Source: Muribaculaceae bacterium | GTDB lineage: Bacteria; Bacteroidota; Bacteroidia; Bacteroidales; Muribaculaceae | NCBI GenBank assembly: GCA_022511505.1 | Contig: JAFLTK010000241.1 | Coordinates: forward strand, 1-16,642 | Length of the DNA: 16,642 nucleotides | Direction: 5' to 3' | In this document: positions 6,316 through 13,795 of the stretch, piece after piece | Layout: every line of letters begins with the position of its first letter | Numbering within the stretch: position 1 is the first letter of the stretch | Notes under the pieces: model-generated | Told to the model about the DNA's origin: nothing | Seen by the model: the letters and a program-made list of their open reading frames with translations, nothing else | The model's database searches: none | Position numbers and translations under genes: made by a program

Positions 6316-7464
6316 TTAGCGGCCACAGCAGTGTTTATACTTTTTCCCGGAGCCACACGGGCACGGGTCATTACGACCCACTTTGATGGCACAGGGAATC
6401 GGTGGCATCGGCTCGCCGCGCTCAGCTATTTCTTGAAGTTGCTCAAAAGATTGGATACCGGCGGCACGCAAGTTAGGACCTATTGTTATGTTAGGTCTGG
6501 TTCCCATTAGGGGCGGTCGCATCTGCATCATCTCTTCTGAGGAAAAACCCTTAAAGCGCCAGAACGGTATAGCATTAAGATAGTCAAAGAGAACAGGTAT
6601 AAATGTTTCAACCTGCTCGGGTTTAATATCGATGCTTTGTAGAAGCATAGGAATAGTAAAATCCTCTTCCTGTTTGTTAAGCCAAATATCGAGAATATTG
6701 TCCTTTATCTTATCTGAGTCTTTTTTACACTTGGCTAATGCGTTTTTTAATTTGGTATATGTTTTCCCTCCAATTTCGGGATAAGGCATTATAGCGGCTT
6801 TATATATTTCCCGGTCGGTAAATTTCTTTGGCTCGTTAATGGTGGGGTCAACTTGGTTGCCGTCAAACGGGTTAAGATTAACATAAAAAGCAAAAGGTGA
6901 TGTTACCGCTTGGTCGCCATTCTCGCATTTCGTAACAAGATGCTGGAATCGCTCACACAATGGAATCAACTTCGATAAATCGCTGTTTTTTGATTTGATT
7001 ATTTCGATAAATACTTCGTATGGTAAAAAGCCGCGCAGATTTAAGAGGCCAACGATATAGTTTTCAAGTTCTTCTTCGCCAGTTTCTACACGCTGAGAGA
7101 TTGCATCGGGCAACAAAGGAGCAAGAACCTTCTCCAACTCAGGAGCAAGAACGGTGTAGAATTGAAAATCGGCAGTTATTTGGCTGTCGGTAAAAGGAGG
7201 CAGGAAGACTGAATAAGGAATCTTTGTCTTTTTCTCAGGATGGTTGGCGATTTCGTTATATAGACGCAACTCGTAGGTCAGCAAATGGTCGATTACTCTG
7301 TCGGGATGATTAATCAGCCAGTTGCAGGTAAGTTCAATTATATCAGCCTTCTTCAAACCTGATTTTACTTTCAGAGAAAAGTCGTTATGCAAAATCTTTA
7401 ACTCTGCTATCGTATAACGATTGAGCAAAGCATAAAGGCTGGGTTGATAAGAAGTCCAGTCCAT
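6316..7464 (-). CDS. SEC-C zinc-motif protein of unknown function
   Basis: The 382-residue cytoplasmic protein ends in a textbook SEC-C motif, GRNDPCPCGSGKKYKHCCGR. Cys368, Cys370, Cys379 and Cys380 form the zinc-binding C-x-C-x8-C-C pattern first known from the SecA C-terminus. The N-terminus (about 17-50, YTIAELKILHNDF through KADIIELT) looks like a Rho-N/SAP-like helical module that can bind nucleic acid. The middle (about 60-340) is mostly helical and I do not recognise it. SEC-C tails occur on many unrelated proteins and often mediate contacts with ribosomes or proteins; this is not SecA, since no ATPase motifs are present. It appears monocistronic, with its own -7 box upstream and the regulator gene 142 bases downstream on the same strand. 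Confidence 0.72.
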   Translation of the reverse strand: MDWTSYQPSLYALLNRYTIAELKILHNDFSLKVKSGLKKADIIELTCNWLINHPDRVIDHLLTYELRLYNEIANHPEKKTKIPYSVFLPPFTDSQITADFQFYTVLAPELEKVLAPLLPDAISQRVETGEEELENYIVGLLNLRGFLPYEVFIEIIKSKNSDLSKLIPLCERFQHLVTKCENGDQAVTSPFAFYVNLNPFDGNQVDPTINEPKKFTDREIYKAAIMPYPEIGGKTYTKLKNALAKCKKDSDKIKDNILDIWLNKQEEDFTIPMLLQSIDIKPEQVETFIPVLFDYLNAIPFWRFKGFSSEEMMQMRPPLMGTRPNITIGPNLRAAGIQSFEQLQEIAERGEPMPPIPCAIKVGRNDPCPCGSGKKYKHCCGR

Positions 7465-7509
7465 TTCAATTTTGATTTAGTTGTTTCTGCTTTACTTAGA
7501 AAATTGTTT

Positions 7510-7517
7510 CAAATTTA
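7510..7517 (-). promoter_or_regulatory. -7 box upstream of the SEC-C gene
   Basis: On the minus strand TAAATTTG fits the Bacteroides -7 consensus TAnnTTTG exactly and would start transcription about 40 bases before the SEC-C gene's ATG. No TTTG is seen at the expected -33 distance, where the sequence is C/G-rich, so support is partial. Confidence 0.4.
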
Positions 7518-7676
7518 CAACTTTCTTTTGATATATCCGGGGTAGCTGCATAAATATCTTACAGTAGGAGATGCAAACGGCGGCAGTAGACCAGGAATTT
7601 TCTCAAATTTGCAAGAATCTGATGTGGTTGAGATGAAAATTTTCTACATGACTTAGGGGAGTTGAGTTATTTTGAT

Positions 7677-7684
7677 TAACTTTG
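7677..7684 (+). promoter_or_regulatory. -7 box upstream of the Yip1-like gene and smpB
   Basis: TAACTTTG matches TAnnTTTG exactly. It lies 24 bases before the ATG at 7708, giving a transcription start near 7691 and a very short leader. A -33 TTTG is not evident at the usual spacing. Its position argues against the in-frame TTG at 7672 as the start of the gene, because that codon would be upstream of the transcript. Confidence 0.45.
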
Positions 7685-7707
7685 CAGTTGGTTTCTATTT
7701 ACAGAAT

Positions 7708-8259
7708 ATGTTTTTGACTTATCTGAAATATATGGTACAATTGATATTGTCTCCCGGCCGAGGTTGGGAGGATATCGGTTTAGCCAAAATAGACCCTCGC
7801 AGGCTCGCTAACAATGGGCTTTATTTGCTGATACTTATCGCTGCGGTGACCGAGTATGTGAAATGGATATGGGATGACGAGGTCACTTTTGCATCGCTCA
7901 CGATTGACGCTATCGTGACCTACGTGACCTATTTCGCATCCTATTTTATCGGCATATTTTTTATGTCGCTGGTTATGAATGAGTTTAGTGCAGGAGCATC
8001 GTTTGACAAACGTGTGCACACATTTGTGAACTACTCGATTGGCTTGTTGACACTTATCTGCGTCGTTTCCAATTTTTTACCGATTGATTTCCCGCTGCTT
8101 TACTATCTGCCCCTTTATATCATCATCATTCAGTGGAAGGCAAACAAATATATGCAGGTGCCCGACTCCCATGCCGGATGGTTTGTATTGCTTGCAGCCC
8201 CATCGGTTTTGCTCCCTCCATTTTTATTAATGTTCCTATTTAACTACATTGTCCCATGA
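7708..8259 (+). CDS. Yip1-like integral membrane protein
   Basis: The protein is 183 residues from the ATG at 7708. It opens with a short amphipathic stretch and the LSPGRGWEDI segment (14-23), typical of bacterial Yip1/DUF1282-like proteins ('...P...w..i'). About five hydrophobic segments follow, at roughly 37-55, 66-92, 108-124, 127-142 and 157-180. The family's role in bacteria is poorly defined; these are inner-membrane proteins. The upstream in-frame TTG at 7672 is rejected because a promoter -7 box lies between it and the ATG. The stop overlaps the smpB start as ATGA, so the two genes are co-transcribed and probably translationally coupled. The family call rests on general pattern and topology only. 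Confidence 0.65.
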   Translation: MFLTYLKYMVQLILSPGRGWEDIGLAKIDPRRLANNGLYLLILIAAVTEYVKWIWDDEVTFASLTIDAIVTYVTYFASYFIGIFFMSLVMNEFSAGASFDKRVHTFVNYSIGLLTLICVVSNFLPIDFPLLYYLPLYIIIIQWKANKYMQVPDSHAGWFVLLAAPSVLLPPFLLMFLFNYIVP

Positions 8260-8711
8260 ACCCTAAAGACGTAAATATCAAGAATAAACGCGCGAGTTAT
8301 GACTATGCGATAACCGACACTTTTACGGCCGGGATTGTTCTGACCGGGACTGAGATAAAATCGATTAGGCAGGGCAAGGCAAGTTTGGTTGACACTTTCT
8401 GCTATGTTCACAACGGCGAGGTGTGGGTAAAAAACATGTATATAGCCGAGTATTTTTATGGCACATACAACAACCACGAGACGCGCCGCGACCGCAAGTT
8501 GCTGTTGAACCGCAAGGAAATTGCGAAACTTGAAAAAGCCGGTAAGGAAACCGGTTTCACGATTGTTCCTCTGCGACTGTTTATCAATGACCGAGGTCTG
8601 GCCAAGATGGTGATTGGCATTGGTCGCGGTAAGAAGGAGTATGACAAGCGCCAGGCTATAAAGGAGCGCGAGGATAAACGCTCGATGTCGCGCATGTTTG
8701 AGCGACGCTAA
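8256..8711 (+). CDS. smpB: SsrA-binding protein SmpB
   Basis: The 151-residue protein, a normal length for the family, binds tmRNA (SsrA) and delivers it to stalled ribosomes for trans-translation. Family signatures run through the whole protein: NKRASYDY near the N-terminus, the AGIVLTGTEIKSIRQGKASLVD block (about 25-46), the NHETRRDRKLLLNRKEI block (73-89), and VPLRLFINDRGLAKM (104-118). The basic C-terminal tail (GKKEYDKRQAIKERED through SMSRMFERR) enters the empty mRNA channel. Its ATG overlaps the upstream Yip1-like gene's stop. Its own TAA interlocks with the stop of the convergent methyltransferase gene. No ssrA gene is visible in this window. Confidence 0.96.
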   Translation: MNPKDVNIKNKRASYDYAITDTFTAGIVLTGTEIKSIRQGKASLVDTFCYVHNGEVWVKNMYIAEYFYGTYNNHETRRDRKLLLNRKEIAKLEKAGKETGFTIVPLRLFINDRGLAKMVIGIGRGKKEYDKRQAIKEREDKRSMSRMFERR

Positions 8712-9883
8712 ACGCTTGAGGTAACGATTATTACCAGTTTGTTTTTAGAGTTTTTGACTGCCCAAAGCCGATGGGTGTTGCTTTCGCCGGTTTTGAACCG
8801 TTTCTTTATCTCGGCGGCAGTCATGGGGAAATCTCGAGTGGTGACGCTTAGGTTGCCATAACGCTTTACGACGTCGGCCATTGCCTTTTTGCCAAACTCT
8901 GACACTTCAATGACGCGATGTGCTTTACCGGGAAAGGACGGGTTGAGTTGTGCTGAGAAATAGAGATGGGTATTACGGCCTATCTTTACAGTGCCATAAC
9001 GTGCCGATAATGTGTTGAATGAGCCAATTTTGACCGAGGCCGGGAAAGGCTCGTAGAGTATGTCGCCAACAGCGGGGTCACCAAATTTAGGCTCGTCCCT
9101 TTCAGCGTTATCAAAGAAGATTTCACTACCGGGAATTGTTGTCGCGCCACGGCGACCGTTTCCCGGCAAGCGCATGACAAGTTCCTTGCACTCGTCGGTC
9201 GTCCCAACGGCAATAACGTCGGGGTTATATTGCTCTAATTCGGCGGCTGCCGCGGTTGGGTCAAGCATTGGTGACGCTTTGATTATCAGCTGTTTGCACC
9301 GCGACATAATAAGACAGATATTTCCGACAACATCAGGTAAACAGTCGCCGAGACGATACAATCGTTTGCCACCGTCGCCACGACGGGCCGGGTCAACAAA
9401 AATGGTGTCATAAACGGTTGAATCATTGGAAAGCAACTCTAAAGAGTCGGCATTAACTGCGGTGAGATTGTCAATACCGAGAAGAGCGGCGTTAATGTTG
9501 AGTGCATCAGTGCAGCGTGGGTCGATATCGACGGCTGTGACCGTTGACGCGACGTTGCTCAAATGGATGGCATCAATTCCCAGACCTGCAGTCATGTCGA
9601 GCACGCGTTCGCCCGCTGTAACAAGCGTTGCGTGATACTCGGCAAGGAGGTCAGATGTGCATTGCTCGGCAGATAGGAGAGTAGGGAACACAAATCCGGG
9701 CGCACGTTCTATCTCCCGGGCGACCTTATGCGAACCTTTACGCCGTGCCTCCAATTGGTCAATAAGGTATGTAATATCCTCATTGCCATGATATTTAAGG
9801 CGTAGGCGTGACGTGTCGTCGCTCTTGTGACGGGCAATCCAATCAAGGTCGTCGGGTGATAGCGGTTTGATGGTTATAGCCAT
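8708..9883 (-). CDS. Class I SAM-dependent methyltransferase, THUMP-like/PG_1098 type
   Basis: The 391-residue protein has an N-terminal helical region, then a Rossmann methyltransferase core: motif I VLDMTAGLGIDA (94-105), the acidic strand end AVDIDPR (117-123, Asp119 and Asp121), and motif IV IFVDPARR (161-168). The C-terminal half (about 270-391) contains YEPFPASVKIG, NTHLYFS and a basic region fitting the THUMP-like domain found in this Bacteroidetes family, whose structural representative I recall as PG_1098 of Porphyromonas gingivalis. An RNA base is the likely substrate given the DPAR motif and THUMP-like fold, but the exact target is unknown. It lies downstream of the acyl-CoA dehydrogenase gene past a strong hairpin, and runs tail-to-tail into smpB with a 4-base overlap. 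Confidence 0.82.
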   Translation of the reverse strand: MAITIKPLSPDDLDWIARHKSDDTSRLRLKYHGNEDITYLIDQLEARRKGSHKVAREIERAPGFVFPTLLSAEQCTSDLLAEYHATLVTAGERVLDMTAGLGIDAIHLSNVASTVTAVDIDPRCTDALNINAALLGIDNLTAVNADSLELLSNDSTVYDTIFVDPARRGDGGKRLYRLGDCLPDVVGNICLIMSRCKQLIIKASPMLDPTAAAAELEQYNPDVIAVGTTDECKELVMRLPGNGRRGATTIPGSEIFFDNAERDEPKFGDPAVGDILYEPFPASVKIGSFNTLSARYGTVKIGRNTHLYFSAQLNPSFPGKAHRVIEVSEFGKKAMADVVKRYGNLSVTTRDFPMTAAEIKKRFKTGESNTHRLWAVKNSKNKLVIIVTSSV

Positions 9884-9900
9884 GGAAATTGAAATGAAAG

Positions 9901-9932
9901 GAGCCGGGCAAACGGAGAATTGTGCCCGGCTC
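9901..9932 (-). terminator. Hairpin terminator after the acyl-CoA dehydrogenase gene
   Basis: GAGCCGGGCA (9901-9910) and TGCCCGGCTC (9923-9932) form a perfect 10-bp GC-rich stem with a 12-base loop. On the minus strand it lies 38 bases past the stop of the dehydrogenase gene and is followed by the T-rich CTTTCATTTCAATTT. A smaller 5-bp hairpin (9944-9958) sits between it and the stop codon. The T-tract is interrupted, so termination may be partial and some transcripts could read into the methyltransferase gene, which shows no clear promoter of its own. Confidence 0.7.
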
Positions 9933-9970
9933 GATATTTTATTGTTGTCAATAACAACGGTAACGGCTGA

Positions 9971-11674
9971 TTAGTGCTGCATGTAAACTGCAACCTCCTC
10001 GGGGTTGAAGCGGTCGATAAACTCTGCGTGCTTAGCAACCTCGGCTTCGGCGAGGTTCAGGTAAACTTTGAGCGAAGTCATGAACGATTCATTGCGGTTT
10101 GCATCGAGCAACAACAGGTAACTCATGATAGTGTTACCGGCCATCTCGACAAGGCGGCGTGCCATGAAGTCGTTGTAGGCTTGCTCTTTAACGGAGGTAA
10201 CCTTCTCGACAGCAGCGGTGTAACGGGCAACCATAGCGGCGATGCGCTGCTTGAACTCGACGAGTTCGGGCTTGGTTTCCTCGGCGGCATACTGATTCAT
10301 GAGAGTCAGGTAGGTGCCGGTTGTCACGTGGCGAATTGCGGCTACAACTTGCAACTGGGTTGTACCTTCATAGATAGAGGTGATGCGTGCGTCGCGATAG
10401 ATGCGTTCGCAAGCATAATCTTTCATGAAGCCCGAGCCGCCATGAATCTGGATACAGTCGTAGGCGTTCTGGTTGCAATATTCGCTACCGAGACCCTTTG
10501 CCATGGGAGTAAGGGCATCGGCGAGTTTACTGTAGGCCTTTGCTTCTTTGCGTTCCTCGGGAGTCAAGGTGCGCTCCTTGGCGATATCGTCATAAATCTT
10601 GTAAATGTCGACATAGCGAGAGGTCTCGTAAAGAAGAGAGCGAGAAGCGTCGAGTTTTGCTTTCATGACGGCAAGCATCTCAGAGACGGCGGGGAACTCG
10701 ATGATGGCTTTGCCAAACTGGCGGCGGTCACGAGCGTATGCGAGCGCCTCGCGGTAGGCGATTTCGCTGACACCGACGCTCTGGGCGGCGATACCGAGAC
10801 GGGCGCCGTTCATCAGGGCCATCACATACTTGATAAGACCAAGTCGACGGCTACCGCAAAGTTCGGCTTTTGCATTCTTAAACACGAGTTCGCAAGTGGG
10901 AGAACCCTTTATACCCATCTTGTTTTCGATGCGGCGCACAGTCACGCCACCATCACGCTTGTCATAGATGAACATCGAGAGGCCGCGACCATCCTTAGTA
11001 CCCTCCTCAGAGCGGGCAAGAACAAGATGAATGTCGCTGTCACCGTTGGTAATGAAGCGTTTAACGCCGTTGAGACGCCATGTGCCGTCGGGCTGTTCGG
11101 TTGCGCGGAGCATAACCGACTGGAGGTCACTACCGGCGTCGGGCTCGGTGAGGTCCATTGACATTGTTTCGCCCTGACATACGCGGGTGATGTAGCGCTG
11201 CTTCTGGTCCTCGTTGGCAAATTCATAGATAGTCTCGGCACAGTCCTGAAGTCCCCAAAGGTTCTCAAAACCGGTGTCGGCACGGCTGACGATGTCGGCA
11301 GCCATGATGTAGGGAGTGATGGGGAAGTTGAGACCGCCAAAGCGACGGGGCATTGACATACCCATCAAGCCTGCCTTGCGGCACACGTCAAGGTTCTCGG
11401 CAGTTGCGTCGGCATAGACTACGCGACCGTTTTCAACGTGGGGACCCTGATGGTCAACGCTCTCGGCATTTTCGGCAATGGTTGTGCCACAAATTTCACC
11501 TACGATTTCAAGGACGCGGTCATAACTGTCCATAGCATCCTCAAAGTTCAGAGGTGCGTAATCGTATGTTTCGGCATCGGCAAAATTGCGTTCTTTCAAT
11601 GCAACAATCTTCTGCATCAGCGGGTGGTTCAAGTGATGCTTAAGATCGGGATTATCGGTATAAAAATTAGCCAT
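9971..11674 (-). CDS. Acyl-CoA dehydrogenase
   Basis: The 567-residue flavoenzyme oxidises an acyl-CoA to the 2-enoyl-CoA and passes electrons to ETF. Signatures: LTEPDAGSD (175-183, FAD and substrate contact), RRQFGKAI (317-324), QIHGGSGF (409-416), and IYEGTTQLQ (434-442). Glu436 sits where the catalytic base of short/medium-chain dehydrogenases lies. An extra C-terminal helical domain (about 460-567) makes it longer than the roughly 380-residue short-chain enzymes, as in the longer bacterial subfamily with the acyl-CoA dehydrogenase C-terminal domain. It is the last gene of the etfB-etfA-dehydrogenase operon, 42 bases after etfA, which makes those ETF subunits its likely electron acceptor. 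A similar trio is, from memory, present in Porphyromonas gingivalis. Chain length is not determinable; no thiolase, hydratase or CoA-transferase gene is nearby. Confidence 0.92.
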   Translation of the reverse strand: MANFYTDNPDLKHHLNHPLMQKIVALKERNFADAETYDYAPLNFEDAMDSYDRVLEIVGEICGTTIAENAESVDHQGPHVENGRVVYADATAENLDVCRKAGLMGMSMPRRFGGLNFPITPYIMAADIVSRADTGFENLWGLQDCAETIYEFANEDQKQRYITRVCQGETMSMDLTEPDAGSDLQSVMLRATEQPDGTWRLNGVKRFITNGDSDIHLVLARSEEGTKDGRGLSMFIYDKRDGGVTVRRIENKMGIKGSPTCELVFKNAKAELCGSRRLGLIKYVMALMNGARLGIAAQSVGVSEIAYREALAYARDRRQFGKAIIEFPAVSEMLAVMKAKLDASRSLLYETSRYVDIYKIYDDIAKERTLTPEERKEAKAYSKLADALTPMAKGLGSEYCNQNAYDCIQIHGGSGFMKDYACERIYRDARITSIYEGTTQLQVVAAIRHVTTGTYLTLMNQYAAEETKPELVEFKQRIAAMVARYTAAVEKVTSVKEQAYNDFMARRLVEMAGNTIMSYLLLLDANRNESFMTSLKVYLNLAEAEVAKHAEFIDRFNPEEVAVYMQH

Positions 11675-11716
11675 TTTCTACGGAGATAATTAATTGTTGA
11701 TCAGCAATTTCCGATT

Positions 11717-12745
11717 TTACTTGGAGTTTTGCTTGTAATATTTAATCAGTTTGGGAACAACATCCTCAACGTTGCCGGTGATAACATAGTCGGCGATGGT
11801 GTTGATGGGAGCGTTGGGGTCGTTGTTGATAGAAAGGACCATAGCGCTCTCCTGCATGCCGGCGATGTGCTGAATCTGGCCCGAAATACCGCAAGCGATA
11901 TAGAGTTTGGGGCGGACGGTGACACCGGTCTGGCCAATCTGGCGTGCATGCTCGGTGAAACCGGCATCGACTGCGGCACGAGAAGCACCGACCTCGGCAC
12001 CGAGAACGCCTGCGAGTTCGTGGAGCATATCAAAATTCTCCTTGCTGCCTACGCCATAACCGCCGGCAACAATGATGGGGGAATTCTTGATGTTGATTTT
12101 TGACTTCTCGATGTGGCGGTCAATGATTTCAACGACAAAGTCCTCGGGGCTTACATATTTGTTGACGTCGAGGTTGACTACCTCGCCCTTGTGGTTCTCG
12201 TCGAAAATCTCTTTCTTCATGACGCCCTCACGAACGGTTGCCATCTGGGGACGGCACTCGGGGTTGACGATTGTGGCAACGATGTTGCCGCCAAAAGCGG
12301 GGCGAATCTGATAGAGAAGGTCGGTGTATTCCTTGCCGGTTTTGGGGTCCTTGTGGTCGCCGATTTCGAGCGCTGTACAGTCGGCGGTAAGACCGCTGTG
12401 GAGGCATGAAGAAACGCGGGGACCGAGGTCGCGGCCAATATGTGTAGCACCCATGAGGCAAATCTGCGGCTCAATTTCGCGGAAGAGGTTGATGAGAACC
12501 GACGAATGGGGGTTGCTTGTATAGGGATAGAGACGCTTGTCTTCAACTTTGTAGACAACGTCGGCACCGTAAGGGAAAATCTGGTCTTCTACGCCTTGAA
12601 GATTGTCGCCGATGACGATAGCTTCAAGTTTCACGCCAAGCTGCTTTGCAAGCTGGCGACCTTTGGTCAAGAGTTCAAGAGAAACATCGGCAACGCGGCC
12701 GTCCTCAAACTCGCAATAGACGATTAAGTTATTTTTATCTGCCAT
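11717..12745 (-). CDS. etfA: Electron transfer flavoprotein subunit alpha
   Basis: The protein is 342 residues from the ATG at 12745. The N-terminal ETF domain (about 5-200) includes LMGATHIGRDLGPRVSSCL. The C-terminal FAD-binding domain has the family signatures: GASRAAVDAG (253-262), QIGQTG (269-274), CGISGQIQHIAGM (285-297) and INNDP (306-310). These bind the FAD that carries electrons between the beta subunit or dehydrogenase and the next acceptor. A longer reading from a TTG at 12802 would overlap the etfB stop and adds a sequence with no family match, so the ATG is chosen. The gap to etfB is 34 bases. The FAD domain looks complete, so the protein should be functional. Confidence 0.95.
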   Translation of the reverse strand: MADKNNLIVYCEFEDGRVADVSLELLTKGRQLAKQLGVKLEAIVIGDNLQGVEDQIFPYGADVVYKVEDKRLYPYTSNPHSSVLINLFREIEPQICLMGATHIGRDLGPRVSSCLHSGLTADCTALEIGDHKDPKTGKEYTDLLYQIRPAFGGNIVATIVNPECRPQMATVREGVMKKEIFDENHKGEVVNLDVNKYVSPEDFVVEIIDRHIEKSKINIKNSPIIVAGGYGVGSKENFDMLHELAGVLGAEVGASRAAVDAGFTEHARQIGQTGVTVRPKLYIACGISGQIQHIAGMQESAMVLSINNDPNAPINTIADYVITGNVEDVVPKLIKYYKQNSK

Positions 12746-12779
12746 AACTGAATATGCTTTGTTATTGAGGGACACGGCA

Positions 12780-13652
12780 TTAGCCGATAGTGTGGTTAGC
12801 AATAAGTTCTTTTACAAGGTCTTCGATCTCGGCATCGGCGTCGCTCAAGCGGCGTGATTCCTTGGCGGTGAAAACAACGTTGACAACGGCTTTTACCTTT
12901 GTGGGCGAGCCGGGGAGGCCAATCTGCTCGGGGTCGGCGTTTACGTCGGCGGCGCTCCATTCGTTGAGCAACAGATAGGGGCGTTTCTCGACAAGTGCCT
13001 GGAGTTCCTCGGGCATCTTTGCTTTCTCGGAGGGAGTGACGGCATATTTGTATTTCTGAACGCGAACAGCGTTGCGTGGACGGCACTCGGCAGCGCTACC
13101 GTTGACAGTGACAACACAGGGCAGAGGGGCCTTGACTGTCTCGACGCCATGCTCGAGACGACGCTTAACGGTCACGAAACCATCCTTGAGGTCAACGATT
13201 TCTTCGGCGTATGTCACCTGAGGAATACCAAGTTTCTCGGCAATCTGGGGACCAACCTGAGCAGTGTCGCCATCGATTGCCTGACGTCCGCCGAGGATGA
13301 TGTCAAAGTTGCCAAATTTTTTCACGGCTTGTGCAAGCGAATAGGAGGTAGCCAACGTGTCGGCACCACCGAGAGCGCGGTCGGTCAAAACGATACCCGA
13401 GTCGGCGCCTCGGTATATAGCTTCACGGATAATTTCAGCGGCACGAGGGAGACCCATGGTCAGCAGTGTCACTGTCGACCCCGGATTGGCCTCTTTAAGG
13501 CGCAACGCTTGCTCGAGGGCATTGAGGTCCTCGGGATTGAAGATGGCCGGCAAGGCTGCGCGGTTGATAGTGCCATCTTCTTTCATTGCATCTTTACCCA
13601 CATTGCGGGTGTCGGGCACCTGCTTTGCGAGCACAATGATGTTAAGGCTCAT
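12780..13652 (-). CDS. etfB: Electron transfer flavoprotein subunit beta
   Basis: The 290-residue protein, slightly longer than the usual 250-265, has the classical beta-subunit motifs: KQVPDT (10-15), NPEDLNALE (39-47), VTLLTMG (61-67), GGADTLATS (95-103) and GRQAIDGDTAQVGP (122-135). The last motif is the loop that binds AMP in simple ETFs, or a second FAD/NADH in bifurcating ones. The C-terminal LPGSPTKVK is also typical. It is the first gene of the operon with etfA and acyl-CoA dehydrogenase, behind a good promoter. The motif set resembles that of anaerobe ETFs such as the Acidaminococcus protein, so bifurcating activity is possible but not shown by sequence alone. Confidence 0.95.
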   Translation of the reverse strand: MSLNIIVLAKQVPDTRNVGKDAMKEDGTINRAALPAIFNPEDLNALEQALRLKEANPGSTVTLLTMGLPRAAEIIREAIYRGADSGIVLTDRALGGADTLATSYSLAQAVKKFGNFDIILGGRQAIDGDTAQVGPQIAEKLGIPQVTYAEEIVDLKDGFVTVKRRLEHGVETVKAPLPCVVTVNGSAAECRPRNAVRVQKYKYAVTPSEKAKMPEELQALVEKRPYLLLNEWSAADVNADPEQIGLPGSPTKVKAVVNVVFTAKESRRLSDADAEIEDLVKELIANHTIG

Positions 13653-13699
13653 AGCTTTATATTTGTAGTTAAAATTGTGATAGTAAATATTCTATTCGG

Positions 13700-13732
13700 C
13701 AAATTTACTAAAAAAATGTCATTCTTCACAAA
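13700..13732 (-). promoter_or_regulatory. Bacteroidetes-type promoter of the etfBA-dehydrogenase operon
   Basis: On the minus strand, TTTG (13732-13729) is followed after 21 bases by TAAATTTG (13707-13700), an exact match to both Bacteroides promoter elements. Transcription would start near 13694, about 40 bases before the etfB ATG. The operon is thus separable from the PurF-like gene upstream. Confidence 0.7.
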
Positions 13733-13795
13733 CTTTTGGTTTTTAGCGTGCCTCGTTAACATTTTTTTGGTGTAAAACGGCCAAAAATTGTTCTA

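Noticed and set aside
7465..7707. An ssrA (tmRNA) or other small RNA gene near smpB
   Set aside because: The gap shows no tRNA-like half, CCA end or tag-coding frame. Only promoter boxes and a short GAAAATTTTC palindrome are visible.
9974..11161. 395-residue plus-strand open frame opposite the acyl-CoA dehydrogenase gene
   Set aside because: It lies wholly antisense to a gene with complete family motifs, and its translation has no recognisable domain. Long antisense frames are a codon-usage effect here.
12746..12802. TTG start extending EtfA by 19 residues
   Set aside because: It overlaps the etfB stop and adds residues not found in EtfA proteins. The ATG at 12745 fits the family.
13149..13775. 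208-residue plus-strand open frame opposite etfB
   Set aside because: It is antisense to etfB and to its promoter, and its translation has no domain features.
13764..13787. 7-bp hairpin (TTTTTGG/CCAAAAA) as terminator of the PurF-like gene
   Set aside because: It is A/T-rich, and on the minus strand it is followed by A and G bases without a T-run, so it is not a convincing intrinsic terminator.
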